Assembly (NCBI GenBank): GCA_017409405.1
Contig: JAFQSU010000047.1
Span: forward strand, 1 to 40,038
Length of the DNA stretch: 40,038 nt
Direction of reading: 5' to 3'
From: Oscillospiraceae bacterium
Lineage (GTDB): Bacteria; Bacillota; Clostridia; Oscillospirales; JAAYXM01
Shown one piece after another: positions 35,895-40,038 of this stretch (position 1 is its first letter; each line of letters starts with the position of its first letter). Below the pieces are notes generated by a model, which was given only the letters and a program-made list of their open reading frames with translations, searched no databases and was not told where the DNA came from. The position numbers and the translations under genes were made by a program.

Positions 35895-37119
35895 CAAGTA
35901 TATTCATAATTCTGCGGAACATGGTTGACGGGCGCCTTGAAAACTCGGAGAAGGTGCACGTAAAAAGCTCTGTACTGTTTACTGTTATCGAAATAACTCC
36001 GTTGACGAAAGAAAACGTTGCTTTTCCGTACGGGAAGGAACGCGTGAAAGTCTCGCCGCATACTCTTGCGGTTATCTTTTTGTAAAGGTCGTATTCCGCC
36101 GCATTCTGCAACATAAGCTCGGGGACTTCACTGCTGTTTTCAAGCAAGAACCGGGTCGTGGTGATGCTTACGAAATCGCTTTCGCATGAGACGATGGTTT
36201 TCGGAAGCGTTTGCCACTCTTTTATATCAAAGCGGTAATACATCTCGTCCGAGTCCCTGGGTATTTCACGGATTTCATGCCGTGGAACAAGGGAGCACTT
36301 CGTAACTTCTCCGAAATAACGTATTCCTGCATTGACTCCGAACTTGTATCTGGACTGATATATTGCGACATACCTTACGGGAAGGTCCTCTGTACCCAGA
36401 CGTATGGCAGGAATGTGATAAAATTTGTTGCGTATGCAGCACTCAAGCTGTGCATGATTTCGCAGAGTGCCGACGAGGACATCTCGTGATGACCAATCTG
36501 CATCATCGCATTTTTTAGGAAAATTTATTTTCTGTATGTAGCTTATTATCTGACCCGAAAGAACTACGGTAAGCAACGAATACAGAATTCTTGATAACGG
36601 AATATATGTCAGGGAAAGCAAAAGAACCGAGACATCGCTTGCAAGATATATCCACTTCATATCTGTGCGGAGAATATGAGAAAGACTCATGGCAAGAGCG
36701 TCGTCGCCACTCGGAGCACCCCCTGCACGCACGCAGATACCGACACCCACTCCAACGAATACTGCGCCGAGGGTTGCGGCAATAATCGGCATCTCGGAAA
36801 GCTGCGGAAAAAGTGGCGGATACATTTCAAATATCGCATAAAAAAGAGAAAATGAACCGATTGCAAAAATTGAATACCCTAAGAACTCACGTCCAAGAGC
36901 TTTATATCCGATAATAAAACACAGGATATTGAGAATAAGTCCCGAGACTGACGGGGAAACATTGAGCCAGTGGTCGAGCAGGAGCGTAAGCCCAAGCACA
37001 CCGCCTTCAGTAACTCCCGAGACAGAATGGATGTTGTAAAGTCCGAAAGCCAGAACAGCGCTGCCGAAAACCGCTGTTGCACACGATGAAAGTTTCAGAT
37101 TCAGAATCACAGCATACAC
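35881..37119 (-). CDS. YitT-family membrane protein fused to an unrecognised C-terminal domain
   Basis: Encodes 412 residues. The first ~195 form a YitT (DUF161) membrane domain with about six helices and the signature GVGVGICVRAGGAPSGDDALA around residue 130. In most YitT proteins a DUF2179 domain of ~80 residues follows. Here the C-terminal ~210 residues look different: RYVAIYQSRYKFG, then AGIRYFGEVTKCS, PRHEIREIP and YYRFDIKEWQTLP. I recognise no named family and infer a separate soluble domain on the cytoplasmic side. TTTAGGAG lies before the ATG. Function is unknown; the family is thought to be transport-related. Confidence 0.8.
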   Translation of the reverse strand: MYAVILNLKLSSCATAVFGSAVLAFGLYNIHSVSGVTEGGVLGLTLLLDHWLNVSPSVSGLILNILCFIIGYKALGREFLGYSIFAIGSFSLFYAIFEMYPPLFPQLSEMPIIAATLGAVFVGVGVGICVRAGGAPSGDDALAMSLSHILRTDMKWIYLASDVSVLLLSLTYIPLSRILYSLLTVVLSGQIISYIQKINFPKKCDDADWSSRDVLVGTLRNHAQLECCIRNKFYHIPAIRLGTEDLPVRYVAIYQSRYKFGVNAGIRYFGEVTKCSLVPRHEIREIPRDSDEMYYRFDIKEWQTLPKTIVSCESDFVSITTTRFLLENSSEVPELMLQNAAEYDLYKKITARVCGETFTRSFPYGKATFSFVNGVISITVNSTELFTCTFSEFSRRPSTMFRRIMNILEKQP

Positions 37120-37128
37120 TCCTAAACA

Positions 37129-37157
37129 TTAAAAAAGCCTGCAAAGCAGACATCGTA
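37129..37157 (-). promoter_or_regulatory. Small hairpin plus T run in the YitT leader
   Basis: On the minus strand GTCTGC, three-base loop, GCAGGC and six T follow the promoter and precede the start codon. It resembles a short intrinsic terminator within the leader, but the stem is only 6 pairs, one a G-U. Confidence 0.3.
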
Positions 37158-37170
37158 AATTCATATCAAA

Positions 37171-37199
37171 ATTATACTGGGTATGTCGTTTTTTGTCAA
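37171..37199 (-). promoter_or_regulatory. Consensus promoter of the YitT-type gene
   Basis: On the minus strand TTGACA (37199-37194) and TATAAT (37176-37171) are perfect with a 17-base spacer. Confidence 0.85.
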
Positions 37200-37265
37200 A
37201 TAATATTTGCGGATAATATACAAAATTGCGCGAATCGTTTTTTGATATATTGTGTGAAAAAATAG

Positions 37266-37294
37266 TTGCTTTTCGTATGGATTTGGAATATAAT
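37266..37294 (+). promoter_or_regulatory. Promoter of the cysteine synthase gene
   Basis: TTGCTT (37266-37271), 17-base spacer, TATAAT (37289-37294), 29 bases before the start codon. Confidence 0.75.
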
Positions 37295-37323
37295 ATTCTG
37301 TATGATAAAAAAGGAATGATATA

Positions 37324-38250
37324 ATGGTATATAATAATATTCTTGATGCGATAGGAAACACCCCGATTATACGCCTGTCGCACATTACAGAGCCCGACAG
37401 CGCAGAAATCCTTGTCAAATTTGAAGGACTCAACGTCGGCGGCTCCATAAAAACGAGAACCGCATATAACATGATATGTGATGCTGAAGCCCGCGGCCTT
37501 ATAGGTCCGGACACGGTCATAGTTGAGCCGACAAGCGGCAATCAGGGAATAGGTCTTGCTCTCGTAGGTGCCGTAAGAGGCTATAAAACAAAGATAATCA
37601 TGCCTGATTCGGTGAGTGAAGAAAGACGAAAGCTTGTCGAGCATTACGGCGCAGAGGTTATTCTCGTCCATGATGCAGGCAATATAGGTGCATGTATTGA
37701 AGAATGCCTGAATCTCGCACTGAAAATGAAAGCAGAAAATCCGAATGTTTTCGTTCCGCAGCAGTTTGAAAACCCTGCAAACCCGTCGATACAGAGATCC
37801 CAGACGGCACAGGAAATCCTTTCACAGGTAAATGCCCCCATTCATGGATTCTGTTCGGGAATAGGTACGGGCGGAACAATCACGGGTATAGGCGAAGCTC
37901 TTCGTGAGAAAAATCCCGATATGACCATCTGGGCTGTTGAGCCTGAGCATGCCGCCATTCTTTCCGGCGGTTCAATCGGAACCCACGTACAGATGGGTAT
38001 AGGTGACGGTCTGATTCCCGAAATCCTTAACTGCGATATATACGACGATATATGTATAGTCAAGGATGAAGAGGCGATTCATATTTCCAAAGAGCTTGCT
38101 TCAAAAGAAGGTATCATGTGCGGTATCTCAAGCGGCACAAATGTTGCGGCCGCCATAAAGCTTGCAAAAAAGCTCGGTCCCGGTAAAACAGTTGTCACAG
38201 TGCTTCCCGATACGGCAGAGCGATATTTTTCAACACCGCTCTTTGAATAG
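37324..38250 (+). CDS. cysK: Cysteine synthase (O-acetylserine sulfhydrylase), PLP-dependent
   Basis: Encodes 308 residues, the normal length of CysK. It makes cysteine from O-acetylserine and sulfide in the cytoplasm. The PLP lysine is K43 (GGSIKTRTA; most family members have GSVKDR). The substrate-binding loop reads TSGNQG instead of the common TSGNTG. The phosphate-binding loop GIGTGGTITG is intact. Near the C-terminus are GISSGTNVAAA (usually GAAVAA) and the typical end DTAERYFSTPLF. No serine acetyltransferase gene is nearby. The variant motifs leave room for a related beta-replacement enzyme. AAGGA is the ribosome binding site. guaA starts 35 bases later and may be co-transcribed. Confidence 0.85.
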   Translation: MVYNNILDAIGNTPIIRLSHITEPDSAEILVKFEGLNVGGSIKTRTAYNMICDAEARGLIGPDTVIVEPTSGNQGIGLALVGAVRGYKTKIIMPDSVSEERRKLVEHYGAEVILVHDAGNIGACIEECLNLALKMKAENPNVFVPQQFENPANPSIQRSQTAQEILSQVNAPIHGFCSGIGTGGTITGIGEALREKNPDMTIWAVEPEHAAILSGGSIGTHVQMGIGDGLIPEILNCDIYDDICIVKDEEAIHISKELASKEGIMCGISSGTNVAAAIKLAKKLGPGKTVVTVLPDTAERYFSTPLFE

Positions 38251-38285
38251 TTTTAAATTTTCTAAAGATAAATGGAGGAATAAAA

Positions 38286-39266
38286 ATGCAGAACAATGTA
38301 CGCCCTGAAACGATGGAACGTATAACCACAAAGGCTCTCGCTGACGCGTTCATCGCAGAACAGGTTAAAGCAGTCCGTGAGCAGGTGGGCGATAAGAAGG
38401 TCCTACTCGCACTTTCCGGCGGCGTTGACTCGTCGGTCGTTGCAGCGCTCCTTATAAAGGCTATCGGCAAACAGCTCGTCTGCGTCCACGTAAACCACGG
38501 TCTCATGCGCAAGGGTGAGAGCGAGCAGGTTATTGAGGTTTTCGGCAAAGAGCTTGATGCAAACCTCATCTATATAGATGCAACAGACCGCTTCCTCGAT
38601 CTTCTTAAAGGTGTTTCAGAGCCTGAGCGTAAGCGCAAGATCATCGGTGCTGAGTTTATCAAGGTTTTCGACGAAGAAGCTGCAAAGCTTGAGGGGATAG
38701 AGTTCCTTGCGCAGGGAACAATCTACCCCGATATTCTTGAGTCTGATGGCGTTAAGGCACACCACAATGTGGGCGGTCTCCCGGAAGATATGGCTATGGA
38801 GCTTGTCGAACCCGTAAAGCTTCTTTATAAGGATGAAGTTCGTGTTGTCGGTGAGGCTCTCGGCCTTCCGCACGCAATGGTTTACCGCCAGCCATTCCCC
38901 GGTCCCGGTCTGGGCGTCCGTTGCCTCGGTGCAATTACCCGTGACAGACTTAATGCTCTCCGTGAGGCGGATGCAATCCTCCGCGAGGAGTTCGACAAGT
39001 GCGGCCTTGCAGAAAAGGTATGGCAGTACTTCATCGCCGTTCCTGACTTCAAGAGTGTCGGCGTCCGTAACGACAAGCGCTATGAGGGATGGCCTGCAAT
39101 TATTCGTGCCGTCAATACAACAGATGCCATGAGTGCAACAATAGAGGAAATCCCGTATGCCGTTCTGCATCATATAACAGACCGTATCACCCATGAGGTT
39201 GAAGGCATCAACCGTGTTCTTCTCGACCTCACACCGAAGCCCATCGGAACAATCGAGTGGGAATAA
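38286..39266 (+). CDS. guaA: GMP synthase ATP-pyrophosphatase subunit (no glutaminase domain)
   Basis: Encodes 326 residues. GMP synthase turns XMP into GMP in purine synthesis. Only the ATP-pyrophosphatase and dimerisation domains are present: P-loop LSGGVDSSVVAALL, HVNHGLMRKGE, then QGTIYPDILES, HHNVGGLPEDM, GLPHAMVYRQPFPGPGLGVR, and the classical C-terminus (LTPKPIGTIEWE). The N-terminal class I amidotransferase domain of ~200 residues is absent. It is not lost by frameshift, since the upstream space is only 35 bases and holds a good site (TGGAGGAAT). A separate glutaminase subunit, as in archaea, or use of free ammonia is expected. Confidence 0.92.
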   Translation: MQNNVRPETMERITTKALADAFIAEQVKAVREQVGDKKVLLALSGGVDSSVVAALLIKAIGKQLVCVHVNHGLMRKGESEQVIEVFGKELDANLIYIDATDRFLDLLKGVSEPERKRKIIGAEFIKVFDEEAAKLEGIEFLAQGTIYPDILESDGVKAHHNVGGLPEDMAMELVEPVKLLYKDEVRVVGEALGLPHAMVYRQPFPGPGLGVRCLGAITRDRLNALREADAILREEFDKCGLAEKVWQYFIAVPDFKSVGVRNDKRYEGWPAIIRAVNTTDAMSATIEEIPYAVLHHITDRITHEVEGINRVLLDLTPKPIGTIEWE

Positions 39267-39279
39267 TCTCACATCTCTG

Positions 39280-39305
39280 AAAAGCCTTGTATTTCAAGGG
39301 TTTTT
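39280..39305 (+). terminator. Terminator after guaA
   Basis: CCTTG (39285-39289) pairs with CAAGG (39295-39299), framed by an A run and followed by five T. Confidence 0.7.
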
Positions 39306-39375
39306 GACGCACATTTTTTGAAAAGCCCTAAATTCAGAAGCAAAAATGCTCTGCTGAAAACAAAACAAAGATAAC

Positions 39376-39417
39376 GAACCCACAGCAGAATCTTCTTGCT
39401 GTGGGTTCTCAATTTTT
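39376..39417 (+). terminator. Second hairpin terminator upstream of the small membrane gene
   Basis: GAACCCACAGC (39376-39386) pairs perfectly with GCTGTGGGTTC (39398-39408), and a T run follows at 39413-39417. It backs up the guaA terminator. Between them, 39333-39358 holds a weaker imperfect hairpin (TTCAG/CTGAA). Confidence 0.85.
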
Positions 39418-39418
39418 G

Positions 39419-39427
39419 TGATATAAT
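39419..39427 (+). promoter_or_regulatory. Extended -10 promoter for the small membrane protein gene
   Basis: TGATATAAT has both the TG extension and a perfect TATAAT. No good -35 is seen at 17 bases, as is usual for extended -10 promoters. Confidence 0.55.
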
Positions 39428-39467
39428 CAGTTCGACAAATAAGAATTTGACAAAGGAGGTAATAGAT

Positions 39468-39704
39468 ATGAAAAAACTGGTCTTTGGATGTGCCCTTATG
39501 CTATTCGGAGCAATTTGTGGAACAGGGTGGATTATCGCTTGGTGTATACTGGTAGGCCCTGATACACCAGTAACTTGGACATTCCCTGTAGCAACTATAC
39601 TTAACGTCATTTGGGGAAAATTAGATTTATACATTGCACTTTTGTTTTACATTATCTCTGGATATGGTGCCTTTATTGCAATAAAAGAACTGAAAAAGGG
39701 CTGA
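39468..39704 (+). CDS. Small membrane protein of unknown function
   Basis: Encodes 78 residues from the ATG at 39468, preceded by a strong AAAGGAGGT; an upstream in-frame ATG at 39396 would begin inside a terminator. Two membrane helices are likely: residues ~3-27 (LVFGCALMLFGAICGTGWII and on) and ~52-72 (LYIALLFYIISGYGAFIAI), ending in a basic tail KELKKG. I do not recognise a family. The next gene begins 25 bases later. The two may act together, but nothing in the sequence shows how. Codon use is more AT-rich than in the genes to the left. Confidence 0.7.
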   Translation: MKKLVFGCALMLFGAICGTGWIIAWCILVGPDTPVTWTFPVATILNVIWGKLDLYIALLFYIISGYGAFIAIKELKKG

Positions 39705-39729
39705 CAAATTCCAATTTGTAGGTGAACGG

Positions 39730-40038
39730 ATGAAAAAGCAGATTGCAAATATAGTATCAAGTTGCAGAATTTTACTTAGCATAACTCTGTTGTTCTGTCC
39801 TCTGTTTTCAGTTGGGTTTTACTGTACATATATTTTATGCGGATTTACCGATATGGTGGACGGAACTATTGCAAGAAAGACAAATTCTGTCAGCGAATTC
39901 GGAGCAAGGCTCGATACTATTTCTGATTTTATTTTCTTCGTGGTATCATTTATTAAATTGTTGCCTGTAATTCATATTCCCAAATGGATATTGGTATGGG
40001 TAGTTGTAATTGCAATTATTAAAATCTGCAATGTTATA
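39730..40038 (+). CDS. CDP-alcohol phosphatidyltransferase family protein, 3' partial
   Basis: The first 103 residues are in the window and the frame is open at the end. The family signature DxxDGxxARx8GxxxDxxxD is complete: it reads FTDMVDGTIARKTNSVSEFG followed by ARLDTISDF. This is the metal-binding active site that joins a CDP-linked lipid to an alcohol to make phospholipids. Hydrophobic helices lie on both sides of the motif, as expected for a membrane enzyme. A weak GTAGGTGA site lies before the ATG. Which alcohol is used cannot be told from the fragment. It follows the small membrane protein by 25 bases and is probably co-transcribed. Confidence 0.88.
   Translation, partial: MKKQIANIVSSCRILLSITLLFCPLFSVGFYCTYILCGFTDMVDGTIARKTNSVSEFGARLDTISDFIFFVVSFIKLLPVIHIPKWILVWVVVIAIIKICNVI

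Noticed and set aside
38251..38285. A lost or frameshifted glutaminase domain in front of guaA
   Set aside because: Only 35 bases separate guaA from cysK, and cysK is intact to its normal C-terminus, so there is no remnant.
1..40038. CRISPR arrays, insertion sequences, phage genes, tRNA or rRNA genes
   Set aside because: No regular short repeats, transposase or integrase motifs, or recognisable RNA gene sequences were seen on reading both strands.

Overview
The window looks like chromosome from a low-to-mid G+C Gram-positive anaerobe of the Clostridia. The evidence is AGGAGG-type ribosome binding sites, SigA-type promoters with 16-18 base spacers, a bacterial V-type ATPase operon, AddAB instead of RecBCD, a dimeric glycyl-tRNA synthetase, lipobox lipoproteins, and S-layer-homology (SLH) wall anchors. 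I cannot name the species. I saw no phage, transposase, CRISPR array, rRNA or tRNA.

Layout. (1) 1-6129: V-type ATPase operon K(partial)-E-C-F-A-B-D, closed by a terminator; the K subunit carries the Na+-ligand pattern of the Enterococcus hirae Na+-ATPase. (2) 6169-10988: an AEC-family transporter, a parvulin-type foldase lipoprotein, an M20 metallopeptidase and a MATE exporter. (3) 11009-23815: the accessory heart of the window. An AraC-type regulator faces two large secreted proteins. One is an 899-residue protein with binding-type modules. The other is a 2942-residue surface protein with five tandem modules of a family I do not recognise, Ig-like domains, a heparinase II/III-like polysaccharide lyase core with a CxxC/CxxC pair, and three SLH domains. 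The two proteins share the unrecognised module. (4) 23964-29006: glyS on the plus strand, then a convergent minus-strand operon of hflX, an IMPACT-family gene, a small lipoprotein and an SLH-like secreted protein. (5) 29043-35856: addB-addA, overlapping by 8 bases. (6) 35881-40038: a YitT-type membrane protein with an unfamiliar C-terminal domain, a cysteine synthase, a stand-alone GMP synthase ATP-pyrophosphatase subunit without its glutaminase domain, a 78-residue membrane protein and the start of a CDP-alcohol phosphatidyltransferase.

How the genes may work together. Region 3 reads as a surface capture-and-cleave locus: a sugar- or stress-responsive AraC regulator, a secreted multi-module protein, and a wall-anchored lyase probably acting on an acidic polysaccharide. 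The substrate and the function of the repeated module are unknown. A G-rich palindrome appears twice inside the lyase gene in the same reading frame, each time in a linker, and a similar hairpin lies between the two secreted-protein genes. These linker palindromes, the shared module and the YitT fusion are the most unusual parts of the window.

No gene-free stretch exceeds about 215 bases. The longest ones (11975-12189, 37120-37323, 39267-39467) hold promoters, inverted repeats and terminators, listed below.
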